A program made the translations under genes and the position numbers. From Psilocybe azurescens (lineage: Eukaryota; Basidiomycota; Agaricomycetes; Agaricales; Agrocybaceae): 64,000 bases of DNA. The notes beneath the pieces were generated by a model. It did no database searches. It was not told the origin of the DNA and was given only the letters and a program-made list of their open reading frames with translations. The DNA lies in assembly GCA_023853785.1 (NCBI GenBank), contig JAJIRX010000489.1, forward strand, positions 62,001 through 126,000. The letters run 5' to 3'. Below, in pieces: positions 49,770-62,300 of this stretch (positions are counted from its first letter, which is position 1; every line of letters begins with the position of its first letter).

Positions 49770-50785
49770 ATGCTTTCAAAACTAACTAGAACGACTCTTC
49801 CACGAAGTCTGGTGCGGAGAAGGTTCATTTCCTCCACACCGTCTAGGAAGTCAGATGCCCTGTTCGTGGTGAGTGCCAATCCTAATCTCTCAGTGAAATT
49901 GTCATGACATCTCCCTTAGCATCGAGATACCCCATATAACAACCCCAAGGTTCGTATTTCTTCTTCATTTCAGCTGCATATATTTATCTCCTCTGTCATA
50001 TGTCTTCAGATTGCCTTCGAATTCGATGCGGAAAACATGAAGCGGGCGAAAGAGATCATCTCCCACTATCCACCCCAGTATAAGAAAGCCGCTGTCATCC
50101 CTCTTCTTGATCTCGGGCAACGACAAAACAAGGGATGGACTAGCATCAGTGTTATGAACTATATTGCCAACCTGCTTGGCATGCCACCTATGCGCGTTTA
50201 CGAGGTTGCTACCTTCTATACCATGTTCAACCGGTGAGCATAGAGAGGATAGCGAGAGTAGTATGAGTACTGACGTCCCACAAAAGGGAACCGATTGGAC
50301 AGCACTTTGTACAAGTATGCACGACTACGCCTTGTATGCTTCGCGGCTCTACAGAAATTCTCGATACCGTCTGTGAACACCTCGGCGGAATCAAACCCGG
50401 GCAAACGACGAAAGACGGAAAATTCACTGTGGTCGAGGTAGAATGTCAAGGTGCATGTAGTAATGCACCCATGCTTGTTGTTGGAGATGATTTCTACGTT
50501 AGTTCTTTTCCCTGTATGTGCGTTGATGACGTTCTTACGCCAATTTTTGCAGGAGGACTTGACATCACAAAGCACTAAGAAAATTCTGGATGCCTTCAAG
50601 AAAGGAGAGAAGCCAAAACCAGGACCACAGAGCGGCAGGAAGACCAGTGAGAACTCTGCCGGTCTCACCAATTTGACTACTAAGGTAGCTGTTGGTCTGG
50701 CTGATGATATGCATACATTCTCTAACATGCTGCACTCTTATAGCCATACGGCCCTGGCGAGCATTGCTTGCCAGAATTCCAGTAG
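49770..50785 (+). CDS. nuo-24: Mitochondrial complex I 24 kDa subunit (NDUFV2/NuoE family)
   Basis: Exons 49770..49868,49920..49949,50010..50233,50287..50497,50553..50684,50744..50785; 245 aa with intact frame. The N-terminus [21 protein letters not shown] is Arg/Ser-rich without acids, a mitochondrial targeting presequence. The mature part has [51 protein letters not shown] and the four 2Fe-2S cysteines in VCTTTPC and VECQGAC. It ends with [11 protein letters not shown]. The protein carries cluster N1a in the NADH-oxidising arm of respiratory complex I in the matrix. Length matches the family. The gene converges on the bestrophin gene, 194 nt away. Confidence 0.95.
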
Positions 50786-50979
50786 AGATAATAGATCTAC
50801 CATATTTAATGCCAATGGTATACAGTTTCATCCACAATCCTATTTTCGCGGGTAAAGAAAGCAGCAAGAGTCAATAATGTCGTCGCAAAGTCATCAAGAC
50901 GGAATGCAACTTAATGTTGCTAATCTCCATCAACGTTCATAAATTGTAAATTCGTATCCGAACCTCAATTTCTCACACC

Positions 50980-53055
50980 CTAGTCATCTCCTTCGCCGTC
51001 GTCGTAACCATGCAGGCCTGTTCCGCCTTCTGGTAATCTTTCGATAATATAACTGTCAAAAGAAAGTCAGATCGAGTCGTGCGCCATGAAGAAGTCATCT
51101 CACTCAATCTCCTCTTTGAGATCCTGACAGTATCGATCTGTATACGAACAGTTAAGCAGGACGTCAAGCATCAGTAATAAACAAACTTACCCAAGGGCAA
51201 GTCCCGGTCATCGTGTCCTATGTGCATATGCTTTCAGGAAAGCTGATTTTTCCAACATCAGAGAAAAGACGAACCAAAGGGCATTTCAATTTCATCGGCA
51301 ATTCCTTCAATACCCATGAATGTGAAGGCAACAGCGGTCACGACGGGGACAGTTGCCCAACCGAGGTCATGGACAAGGGTCATAGGAAGAGCAAAAAGAT
51401 ACAGAGTAACACATTGTTTCAAATGTATACCGTCTAAACGAGAAATAGGCTGAGAACAAGTCCATTGCCATTTACGCGTATGCAGAAGCACACTCACAAG
51501 AAATGGGTATAGGGGTATTGGCAACACGCTCCAGAGCTGTGAGTTGATCAACCATTCCAGATATTCTGGAGAAGGAATTAGACTATTGATAGAGGGCAGA
51601 TTTGAGAAGACGGTTCACATTTGTGTAATACCATTCAGACCTATTGCATATAGCAAATCAACAAAACTGCAAACTTGAGATCATTTTGAGATTATGGTAC
51701 CTGCAGGACCGACGGTCTCAAGACAGCCGTTTTTCCTGAAATTATACACTGTTCGACTCAATTCATGCGCAATGCTGAAGAAGATAGGTGGGATTAGTTT
51801 CTGCTACTAATACTTTTTCATGGCCATTGAACTCACACAAGAGGTAAAGGTAAAGAAGCTTCGTCGGCGAAAGGATGGAACTCGACACTCCTGTGCACAT
51901 CTTGCAACAACGGGGTTGAATGATCAGATAATTGCTGCTTGCTTCTCTTCACTCTGACTCGTTTCGTGGCATCAGGCTTGTGTGTATCCGGAGTCGTTCT
52001 CCCGCTTTGACTTCCTTCGCGACTAGTTCCCGCAGAGCTATTCCTAGTAGCGGCATAGGTGCCACCAGGAGATGTTCGTTGAGTGTTAAAACCGACTTCG
52101 TCAAATCGGGCAAATGAACCGGGAAGAACTCCGTGATAGTCAGCGTAGTTTACGCCATCCTCACCCCGTAGATAATGCTTTGTAGCAAACACAAATGACA
52201 GACAGAGACGTAGGGCGTCCGCCTTTCGCTTTTGAGTTGGCTATGGGTCGTATCTGTGGTAGGAGTTTTTCCCTTGGTAAAAGCAGGTTGTGCGTCTGTA
52301 GGCGGAAGGCCGACGTTGATCCAAATCATACGTGATAAATTGCGTGTGTGAGCAGTCAGAGAGGCAAACGCCTTGCGGCCCTCCCAGTAGCGATCGTAAG
52401 ACGTGCTGTACACCGATTAGATGAAAATGAGCTCATTATTTAATGAAAAATACTCACCCGTTACTATTAGCAGTAAGAACCCAACGCAGATGAGTTTCAA
52501 ATGTTGTCCTCATATCAGGTCACACAAGTGTAAATCTACTCACCGGAAGACCAAGATGAGACCGACCTAAACCAAGAATATCATATAGTGCGTCACGAAG
52601 TTGATAAGAATAGTTACTGACCACAACGGAAAGTAGAGGTACGATGGAATTTATCAAGACCAGCTTGTAGCCCCTAATGGATGCATGGCATACAAGAATA
52701 GAGAACAGAGTCACGGTAAGGACAGGACCAACGATACGCCCAATAATCTAGACAAGAAGAAAACACTGAGCAATCATATGAAGAATAAGCAGATAAAGAC
52801 AAACTCACACTTCCTTTGATGCGAAATACGTCGGGGAGCCATGAATACTAGCCAAAGAGATGTAATTGGTTTACTATTAATCCAGATGAGGAGTTCGAAC
52901 TCGCTCTCACTTTACGCAGATGCTTCCTTTTGATTTTTGGGGCCTAGTAGAGTGTTAGATGGGGCAGAATCAAACTCAAAGTATGCAAAGCTCACTCGTA
53001 TGATGGGTAGTACAGAAGAGAAGGAGCTTTTAACAGTGCCCCCGGGTCCCGACAT
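50980..53055 (-). CDS. Bestrophin / UPF0187-family anion channel homologue, several apparent 1-base deletions
   Basis: Exons complement(50980..51052,51104..51137,51191..51217,51275..51433,51498..51565,51632..51666,51701..51774,51837..52405,52458..52508,52544..52747,52809..52847,52911..52943,52996..53055). Family marks are YSWLPDVFRIKGS, hydrophobic helices, TSYDRYWEGRKAF (the strongly conserved SxYDRxxEGR region), FVFATKHYLRGEDG, VNTPIP-like ANTPIPISYGIHLKQ and IADEIEMPFG followed by DLPLD. Bestrophin-like fungal proteins are membrane anion channels. A Ser/Thr-rich hydrophilic insertion (about 51870-52120) lies between helices. To stay in frame, one base must be missing in each of five places: 52499-52501, 52457-52459, 52230-52233, and at the exon edges 51700-51701 and 51631-51632. 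The last two rest on weaker evidence. Confidence 0.8.
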
Positions 53056-53443
53056 CAAAGCTCAAAGTTGTTGATTTAGAATACTACTTGAAATTAATTG
53101 CAGATTGAGCCAGAGTTTATAGGTAAAAATGGTTGGTAAAACGGACTTTAGCTTGCTGGCACGACCTTGACTAGGCCAACTGTGGCAGCCAAGTAGTAAC
53201 AGGTTGTTGACTGGACGTAAGTGGCAGTTGTAACAGTCAACAACCGTGGTGATTGGTTGTGGTCATAATTTTAACTCTCTGTGATCTCGGGCCGCCGTAC
53301 TTCATCAGTGTATTATTTTTACATCGAAATGGCGTTTCTTAGATTTTTCATTGAACAACGAATTGTGGACACTTAATCTGACGTCAGGTAAATACAGCCA
53401 GAAGTGAACTTAAAAGAAAAAAAGGCATACACGGGCGTTGAAT
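53056..53443. other. Intergenic region upstream of bestrophin
   Basis: About 390 nt with the bestrophin promoter. It contains a 12-bp perfect inverted repeat with a 20-nt spacer (53202-53245). No gene. Confidence 0.55.
53202..53245. repeat. 12-bp perfect inverted repeat
   Basis: GGTTGTTGACTG at 53202-53213 and its exact complement CAGTCAACAACC at 53234-53245, spacer 20 nt. It lies about 150 nt upstream of the bestrophin start. It could be a protein-binding palindrome or a transposon remnant; no target duplication was seen. Confidence 0.5.
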
Positions 53444-54708
53444 TTATACTGAGCTGCTTAGTTTTGGATGTGCGGGTCTACAGTGGAAACAGGAGCAGTT
53501 ATCGCGGGTCAAATGTGCTACAGGGTACCACTGATTTTTTAAAGCATTCAACCTTTCAGGATGCGAGAACATTTCTGCACCTCCTTTCGTTGATGACTTC
53601 CACGGGAGGCCGACAAAAAGAAGCAGACCGTAAAGTGACGGGGAAGCCAGAGGTTTAGCATTAGAATTGGTGTTTTCCAAGTCAGATGCATCAACCGCCC
53701 CAGAACATGGTTGAGAGAAATTCCTGTAGCCATGTGAATAAGATAGGCGTCTCGGAGCACGTAACGGAATAGCATCAGGTGGCACGACGGTAGAAAGACG
53801 GCGATTAAGACTGACTGCAGCAAACTTTGATAGAGGTGTAGAAATTCCGCATGATTCTGTAGTCGACCAAGGGGAAACGAATGTGATTGAGCGAGGTGGA
53901 GTACGTTTGATAACTTCTGTAGTCGACCAAGGGGAAACGAATGGGATTGAGCGAGGTGGAGTACGTTTGATAGCCATATGTTGTAACTGGGGCGGATACG
54001 GAGGAGTCCGAAGGATCTGGTTAAGGGGAGTATATGGCGTAGAACAGCTATCCAAGGTAGAGATATGATTTGATTTAGTGAGCGACTGATTTAGTTTCAA
54101 AGCAGGCATGTGAGAAGCGGTCAGACATGGAGATATAGACTGGGAGCGCATAACGCGAGGCGAGTGTGGACTTCCAGTGGAGTGACAGATAATTGAGCAA
54201 ATAGAGTGGGACGTATTGCGTTCCTCCTTAGAGAACCAGTTTCCCGACAAACATGGCCTGTGTGAGATTATATTTTTTCGGTGAGGCAAACAGACCGTCG
54301 ACTTCTGACTGAAAAGAGGAATCAGCGCGGTTCGAAGAGTACAGAAGCGAAAAATCAGCATACACCCAGATGGAAAGCTTAACTTGAGCAAACGCCGAGC
54401 CTGAGCAATAGTTGACCTAACTGTTATCGTGTCGTCGCATTTGCGTAAACGCATATGAATCCGACGAAGTGCCGGTAAGGAGATATCGCGTTTTCTTTGC
54501 CACTGCAGAATGCAGGCTTTTCGAGAAGAGGCAGAGGAAATTTTCAGCGCTGCCAGAACAAAACTATCAAACAGTGTAACAAGAAAGATGGCTCATAGCT
54601 TGCGGATTTACCTTCATCTACAGTCAGAAAAGGCCTGTATGTAGCGCACTGAGACATTCCACGGGTGCGAGAAGTGCATGGATCGTACAGGGAATCAGTG
54701 AACATCAT
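53444..54708 (-). CDS. Protein of unknown function with a 20-residue tandem repeat, one apparent 1-base deletion
   Basis: Exons complement(53444..54563,54612..54708), about 405 aa. The first exon gives MMFTDSLYDPCTSRTRGMS and ATYRPFLTVDE; the second opens with FVLAALKISSASSRKACIL, ISLPALRRIHMRLRKC and TIAQARRLLKLSFPSGCML, a basic helical region. The remainder is rich in Ser, Pro, Thr and His and looks disordered. A 60-bp direct duplication (53855-53973) doubles the segment IKRTPPRSI-FVSPWSTTE. Joining the two exons needs one missing base at the exon edge (54611-54612). I do not recognise the family, and the low-complexity second half could be a less constrained frame. Confidence 0.5.
53855..53973 (-). 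repeat. 60-bp tandem duplication (two copies)
   Basis: Two adjacent copies with a 60-bp period (53855-53914 and 53915-53973), differing at one clear position (T at 53884, G at 53944) plus the last bases. Because 60 is divisible by three, it adds 20 residues without shifting the frame of the protein of unknown function. Confidence 0.85.
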
Positions 54709-55357
54709 TGGTAACCTAGTGAAGTCGGGTTTGCGATGCTAGATATCCTGTAAGTGGGGAAAGATATTATATTATTTGAAGAAAGGAGTAAAATAGTTGT
54801 TAGAGGGGAGTAGAGTTTTGGCAATGCGTAAATTTAACTTTAAGGCGATTGAAGGCTTGTTTGTAGTTCTTAGGTTCACGCGCTTCGTCACGGGACGTCT
54901 ACCTACTAAACTGTGGTGATCCAATCATCCAGGTCAGTGGTCTGGTCACCGCAGACGCCTCGCGACTCGCATCTGGCAGTTTCTGCCAGTCTGGTTTTGA
55001 CAATGGACATGCGTAACAGCAACGTGACAGAGAGAAAAACTTGAATTTGAATTATCAGCAACATACAGAGGGCATGTAAAACTATTGAAAAGACAACGAG
55101 ATGAGTGACAGCTAGTGGTACAATGGACTAAATGTTGAGTTAGGTGAAAGGGTTAGAGGTAATAAAACAAGAACTGGGAACGAAGGAATGTCGGCGCCAT
55201 GATGAAAACAATACGAGCGGCAGAAGAGATGGGGTGGGTATGACAAGCTTTAGAGAAATTTAGACTTGCGGAAGTGAGAATGAAGGGTTTGATAATTTAA
55301 CTCGATAGCGTCCAGATCCAAAGATAGTTTTAGGTGGAGATCGCCTTCCACATCGAA
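54709..55357. other. Intergenic region
   Basis: 650 AT-rich nt carrying the promoter of the leftward unknown gene and the 3' flank of the leftward RING gene. No gene or repeat seen. Confidence 0.6.
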
Positions 55358-58300
55358 TCACGAAGCTGGCATGGGCATACTAGAGGGAGAACGGTTATCC
55401 GTTGCAACTCCCTACATATATTTATGTCAGAAGTCAGTTAGAAAAGATACCAAGATAAATAAGCGCACCGTCGAACGGCAGGCAGGACAATTGTTGCGCC
55501 CTTTCTGGAGCCACTCATCCACACAACTTTTATGGAAAGCGTGGCGGCATGACATGACACGGATTGGATCTTCTGGCTCGTAGTCGTCGAGACAGATCAA
55601 ACACTAAAATACGAATACTTTGGTCAGCCTGGACCAGATAGAAGACCTAAATATGACTTACTCTGTCTAGGCAGTTGGATGACACCTTTCCATCTTTCTC
55701 GTGTTGAACGAGTTCGGCGGCCTTAATGATCTCGAGACCGGAATTATCGATATCGTCTTTTGAGACGGTGGGTGGCTTGACTTGACCCAGAAGATCCGCT
55801 AGTTCCCTAAGTGACAGAGCGACATGAATTCTAAAACCAAGGTAAAAAGAAGATGCCATACAGTAACGCCTCAAATGAGTCCAAGATATTTGGACCACCT
55901 GTCACGATGCTATGGTCTGGCGGATAATATCCTAGCACAAATGTCAACTAATGAGGCGCTTGTAAGCTTCAAGAGACATACCGCCGATAACGTAGATCAA
56001 GAAGGTCCTACTTCCAGGAGCGATAAGTGGAGCTGGCATTCCTGTGTTCGTTTCTGCCGGTCTCCTCCCTGGCCTTAAATTCCGAATGGCATTGGCTGCA
56101 CGAGAATGCCACCCCTAGCTCTCCCATGTCCTCTAGCACCGCCAAGACTTGCGAAGTCTTGTTGCTGGCCACCCCATCCCTCCAGATCATCATCTAATGC
56201 GCGTTCATGCGGTGCATTATGCAAATGGATTTCATCTGATGGAGCTTGTCCGAATATATCGATGCCATCATCGCCTTGGGGTGGAAGGTCAGATCGCCAA
56301 TCTTGGTTGACAGATTGTAGCCCGACGACGATGACAGGGACAACTGAGTGCAAGGGTATTTGCAAGAGAGGTGGTACCCCTCCGGCTGTATTTGGTGTAG
56401 GTATTGAAGACGGGGTCGAGTCGTAAAGTGGTGGCAATGGTGTGGATGCCGGTGAGTCTGTAGCTGTAGCTGCAAAACGGCCAGGAGTGAGAGTTGCTTC
56501 CGATGATGCTGCAGAGAACACAGGGTTGTTTGACGTCGATGTTGGAGGGAATGGCGGCCTCATACCTCCGGTGTCCAATCGTGAAGGGATAGGCGGAAAC
56601 CTGTATAATCGCCACCAGTTGATACGCCCAGAGGCATCGATGCGATTAGGCCTAGAAGTGGGCCGAGCTTGTTCGCCAGTGGGTCCACTCTGTGTCTCGG
56701 CATCGATTGACCCATGCTCTGCAGAGTGGTATTCTGCAGCAACTGCGTTAGAGCGAGAAATTGTCACACATGAATACATACCAGCTTCGTCAAATTCGGA
56801 TTCAGAATCAGAAACGGCTTGTAGTGAGGGCATATCACTATCGGAATCATCCTCGGCATGCGATACTTGGGGAACACGCTCCTCGATCGGATTCAGTCTC
56901 TCGAGCTCAGGCATCTCGAGATTTCCAGGTTGTGTAGCGGGGGCCACATCAATTTCAGCAGTTTGTCCAGCAGCGTTTACAGAGTTTGTAGTTTCTGATG
57001 ATTCTGATGCTTGTTGTGGAGTTGGCTGTTCTCGAACTGAAGTAGGATCATCCTCCACCTGTGTCAATGCCGCCCGTAAATCGATCTGAAGATCCACAAG
57101 GAATCTTTCAAAGCTGCCTTCTGGAGGTAAAGTGATACCGGCTGCTCCGGGTTCAGATGCTGGTTGAGAATCAGAGTGTACATCAGGAGCCGCGGCAGAG
57201 TTGTTTTCGCTAGAAGACTCTGTGGTCTCGTCACGGGTACTCTGGTCGCTTTCAGCAGCACTGGTGGGAGATGCCAGACCTCCTAGGCCGTTGAGACCCA
57301 AACCAATATTAAATGCTCTGGCCATCTCAGCCAACATTATCTCCCTTGTGTCCGTAGGCGTGCCATACGAGGTTGAATCACCATTTGGCCTCGTCAAAGG
57401 GATGTCACCATTGTCATCTTGTTGGAGATTATTCCTTGCTGCGACATCTGGTAAAGGAGAAGCCGAGGGACGAAGGCCCAGTCGTTCACGAATTGTTCCC
57501 CAGGCTTGGCGCATCCGCTCGGCTCTACCCGCTGCCGAGATGTCTGGTATCACATTAGTTGGAATAGGGGTGTGAGCTCGATGATACGCCGGTAAAGAAG
57601 CAGAAGACGGTGAAGTGAAGATGGGCTCTGTCGATGATGGTGGAGGTGGGTTAGGGGTTGCAAGACCAGAAGATAAAATAGGTTCAGACGATCCGGTGAG
57701 TAAAGATGCAGCTGTTGCAGCAGCCGCAACACTGACAATAGTTTCATAACAATCAGTAAAAATTTTCCTTCAGACACACGTACTACCTACCTGAGTAAAG
57801 TTCCCAATACGTCAATGCTACTGGAAGAGATGGCAGGTACATTGTTCTCAGTCGTTGATGCCGGTGGACTGGTAGGACGGGAGGGTTCTTCTCGCGGTGG
57901 GTCAATGGGTTCACTAAGAGCTGGGGTCGCAGACCGTGTTTGGATAACGTCCTCAGACAACACTTGTGAAGTAGATGGAGGTGGCGATAAAGAGTCTGCC
58001 TCAAGCAAAGTTATTGGACCTCCAGAAGATGGCGGTCGCGAGGCTGATCGACGAAGAAGAGTAGATAGCCTATTTCGAGCACGGCTTTCCGAAGCAAGGT
58101 CAGCCGTGGAAGGAGGACGAAAGGCCGAAGAATTAGAATTATCAGGCTGAGGATTCGCAACCGATGTCTGACTGCTACTGCGTGATACATCTGTCGTGTG
58201 GACAATACCTTGAACCACTACCAATGTCCCAGGAGGAGGGAATTGACGGGGTTCAGGAGACGTTTCCTGAGGTTCCGACGATGGCAAGCGCTGAGAAGAC

Positions 58301-58995
58301 GATAGTGCTTGTGTTTCGGTGGGAGCAACCTCATTTCTTTCGGACTCGTAGATAGTAGATGAGGGGGCCTGCATTGGAGATGCGGAATCGACCACCCTCG
58401 ACGACGGTGCATCATTGGCTACATTCTCAGAAATAACCTGTGCATCTATCATAGGGGAATCTCCAACAGGAGATGAACTAATAGAAACTTGGTGGGATGA
58501 TGCCGAAGGAATGGACAATTGCGCTGCTTGGCCGGTATTGGCGGCGATGGGTTCAAGAGACCCATCATCTTCCTCTAAAGAAGAGCTTATGTCCCGTTGT
58601 TTCCCTTTTTCTCCAAGGGAAGACGAAGGATTAGACGGTCCGGCTGTTAAACTGGTTGTAGAAGTAGAAGAAGCAGTGGGCAGAGACTCGAGTGGATCAG
58701 GCGTGGCGTCAAGAGGAGCCTTGGACCAGCGCCTTGATTTGCGCCATGAGCGTTTCGTATCTGCAGGAATAGATGGATCGCTACTAAAGCGGTTGCGAAT
58801 ATTACTCGGCTTAACAAACTTGAGGATGCTTTTGCGGACGGAGGACCGACGGGAACCAGGGGCATCGGAGGTACGAGCGCCTACTTCGCTGAGAGAGGAT
58901 GGTTGGGGATCAGTACTGGCGCCTGCGACAGCATTATTTGGTGCCAGAGTTGTGGGACTTGTTGGTTCATGATATTTTGAGCTGCTCTGTCCCAT
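55358..58995 (-). CDS. Large RING-H2 protein, candidate E3 ubiquitin ligase with N-myristoylation start, one apparent 1-base deletion
   Basis: Exons complement(55358..55411,55469..55603,55662..55806,55862..55931,55982..57731,57791..58995), about 1119 aa. The C-terminal RING has the C3H2C3 order: CLIC, then C-R-H-AF-H-KSC, then CPAC, preceded by ELADLLGQVKPPTVSK and AAELVQ. RING-H2 domains recruit E2 enzymes for ubiquitin transfer. The N-terminus MGQSSSKYHEP is a good N-myristoylation signal, so membrane attachment is likely. About 850 residues of Ser/Thr/Pro/Glu-rich, probably disordered sequence lie between; a conserved-looking block LIAPGSRTFLIYVIGGYYPPDH...GGPNILDSFEAL precedes the RING. 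One base is missing at the A run 56077-56079. An upstream in-frame ATG exists but would remove the signal. It is divergent from the gene at 59391. Confidence 0.75.
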
Positions 58996-59390
58996 GAAAA
59001 AGAGTGTGTGGGGAGAAAGGTGAAAGTGAAGTCGATTGGAGAACTTGAACGACCAGAGTAGTGATACAAAGGCTTTGTGTGAATTAGAATTAGTGTAAGT
59101 GTATATTGTGGGATAAGGGCTCGTATGATTTTGAAGATGCTCTGCGACAAGTGTAAAGGTGATGGTGGTTGTGGAACAGAGTTTGAGTCCACCGTCGTGG
59201 ACGACGAACACTAAAGGGGGCACGTTACAGCGTGATTACAGTCACAGGAAAGATCGGAAGTGCTTTGTCGGTGCACTTGCTTTTGTTAGCCGTGGTGCCG
59301 TACTTCATCAAACACCTAGCATATAGTGCACACAGCCCACATCCTTATTTCTTATTGTTCGATACAAATACAAGGTGGCCCTTCTCTAAC
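58996..59390. other. Divergent promoter region, RING-H2 gene / axis-like gene
   Basis: 395 nt between two divergent start codons; both genes may share regulatory elements. No TATA box of good quality and no gene. Confidence 0.55.
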
Positions 59391-62300
59391 ATGGACGCCA
59401 TTAAGTTGGCTATACAGCGCCTCCAGAATGAACCAAAAATAAGGAAGGCAGGAACTCTAGATGTTGAAGATGCCGTATCTCAACTCTCGTCGACTGCCAT
59501 ATTGTTTGTGAGTTGCGAACATACTCCTCGGTTTATCCTAATAAGAACTAATCGATACTGCAAGGAGCTATCCTCTACGTCAGATAGTACATTCATAAGA
59601 CTTGCAGAGTTAGTTCGGGGGCGCTTGTTGCCCTTATATCGAATATCGTTATTGTTAACTCTCGATTATACTGTCGCCATATTCCGTTATGTTCATCAAC
59701 ATAAAGTGTTGACCATCAAGCACGCTAACGAATCGAAGTGCTCCTGGGAAGCTGTTCTCGAATCGTTATTTTCAGGAGTTTTGGTATGCTTCCTCACAGC
59801 TAACATGCTCTGCAGCCCCAATCTTTCTAACCTTTCTTGGAAAGGATTTTCTCGAAGAGAATGCTAGCAGTGAGTCGGATGGAAAGTTAACGTTGCAAAC
59901 AGTGAAAAATGTTGTTTGTGGTAGGCAAACATCGTGAAGCCGTCGGGTCTGCGTTATATCCCATGTTATGTCCTCTGTTTTTCTGCGGTCTCGGAGCTTC
60001 CCCCCTTGACCTCGACGGAAACTTAATATCGACTGTAAGTTGATTTTCTCTTGGAAACGTGCATATATGCGCACAATACTCATCCTCCGCAGGTTTATCA
60101 ACTATTGATGACCACAGTTGAGTCCACTCCAAGAAACGCGGTGAAATTACGCGGTTCAGAACTAGGCAGGTCAGTGGTTAATTTTTATTGTTTTATCCAT
60201 ACTGCCCGACTAAATAGTAGGGTCTAGTAAACGCCTTGGTCTCACTGTGTCTCAAACTAAGGGTAGCTTGGTTGTCTTTTATCTATTGCCTAACCTCAAC
60301 GAACATTTCCTAGAGTTTCTTGCGATGGAATCTTTGCTAGAATTGTTCGCTCTTCTAATACCTCCTTTGAAAGGCGGTCGCGAAAAACGAACACAGTTCA
60401 TTAAAGATGTGTTTGATCCATCGATTTTCAGCTGCAGCGACCGAATCATACGTATCCTGGAGGGCATTGCAAGCCCCGATTGGAGCGTTACATCCGCAGA
60501 GATTATGAAAGCATTAGCAGAATCCGATATTATGTTGTTGGTGTACAGCTTCCTCTTTATTATGCGTGCATCTGACGGTCTACGCAGCCCCCAGTCTTTC
60601 GAGATATCAAGACTAACGCTGAATGAGACGCATATAGATACATCGTCATTCTATATCGATAAATTCAAATTCGTGGCTAATGTGGATAAGGTGGGTGAAT
60701 ATCAAGCGAATAGGAAATATGGCTTGCTGCACCTGTTATGCAGGACGGAAAAATAGAAACCCTAAGCATTCCCTTTTCTACAATCTGGAAGATTTCTTCT
60801 TCTGCTCCGAATAACGGTGAAGCTCGAGTAACGGTCAGAATCATGGAACCTCCAATTCTGGGGGACAAACCAATCCAGGTAGTTGATGGGGCAGAATTGG
60901 CAATGCATTGGCAATTAGGGCATAAATCTCTGGAGAGATTTGGGAAAGCCTTAAAGTATCGAAACTTGGTGATTTCCCTTCGTGTCAACAAAGAAGTCAA
61001 TGCTGAAGTCACCGCAGAAATCGGTCGATATTCGATCAAAACCAAAGCAGTCTAAAGCAGAGGAAATCAGTCTAGATTTTCAATCCGAGAAACAGGAGTC
61101 CTTAGCTCTTAGAAGGGTAATCATGTTTTCTTGTTTCAATTTCAATTACTCATAGGCCGGAAACACTCCTGTTTTGAATAGGATAAAGTTCAAAGCCTCT
61201 CTCAGCGTAGGTCTTCAAAAAATATTTTGTCATAGGAGTTATTATTCTATCATTTTCTCCAGTGTGGGCCGATAAAACGCCATCTTCAAAACGCGGTGGC
61301 CAAGTATACTCAACTCCGCTGGTCGCTCCTGTCTCAGGCCTAAAATCTAAGCCAGAAGCAAAAGTAGGGCTTGTGACGGCAGAATTAATTCGAGACCTCA
61401 AACCTGGAGCCACCGTTTTCGTCAATTCTAATGGTGAATTTTCCTTCGAGCCATATATGAAACAAGAAATTGGCTCGAACGATCAAGGGAGCACCCCGAA
61501 GCATTTTGAACATCGACCAACTGATGAAATTGTGACGTTGTATGATGACAGCTCCGAAAAGGAGATTCCTCAACTGAAATCAAAAGCGACTTATTCCAGA
61601 AGAAGATTCATCTCCATCTCTGACGATGATGATACTGTTGTTGATGCCCAGGGAAAACACAGAGGCTCAGTTAATCGGCTCTCCATAGGCAAAGCTGTTG
61701 TGACTTCTGTGGACATTGACAACCCTCCTCTATCTCGCACAAAGGAGCCCTTGCAGGATACCAGTCCCTTTTTCATATCGGTTGAAACGCTTCAGTCCGC
61801 GAAGCCATCAAACAAGGATCAAGCCATAGACCGAAAACAGGAAAATCGCGGCGAAGTTGACGATGTCAAGCCTGCCAAACAGCCAAGAAAGAGACCAGTT
61901 GACGCTGACGAAAGTTCTCCTGGTAACAATGAAGGGGTCCGTCGCTCCAAAAGGTCTCGACTTGAAGCAAACAACTCGCCTATTGTACCTGGACCTCATC
62001 AACGAAACAGGAACGAACGAACGGGAAGAACTTCCTCCTCACTACCCGCGGAACTCGACTTTGATGAAGTTCCTGGAACTATGAAAGAGCCCAAAAGAGC
62101 TCTAATGAAAGGCAAGAATGGCAAAGCAGCCACGACAAGCAAGCGTGTAGCCGTCAAAAAGGTTGGAAAAGCTGCTGAGAAGAAACCGGAACGCAATGTT
62201 GCGAAACCTCGAGTGCAACGGCATGTTGCCACAGATCCTGATATCACTCTCATTGACTTGAATGACAAAGCAAGCGACTCTGTACGCCGTCTGTATTTCA

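Noticed and set aside
49397..49879. 160-codon open frame on the - strand over the complex I start
   Set aside because: It overlaps the clear first exon of the 24 kDa subunit in antisense; codon usage shadows the real gene.
53883..54068. CRISPR-like direct repeats
   Set aside because: Only two copies, directly adjacent, without spacers; an ordinary in-frame duplication in a eukaryotic gene.
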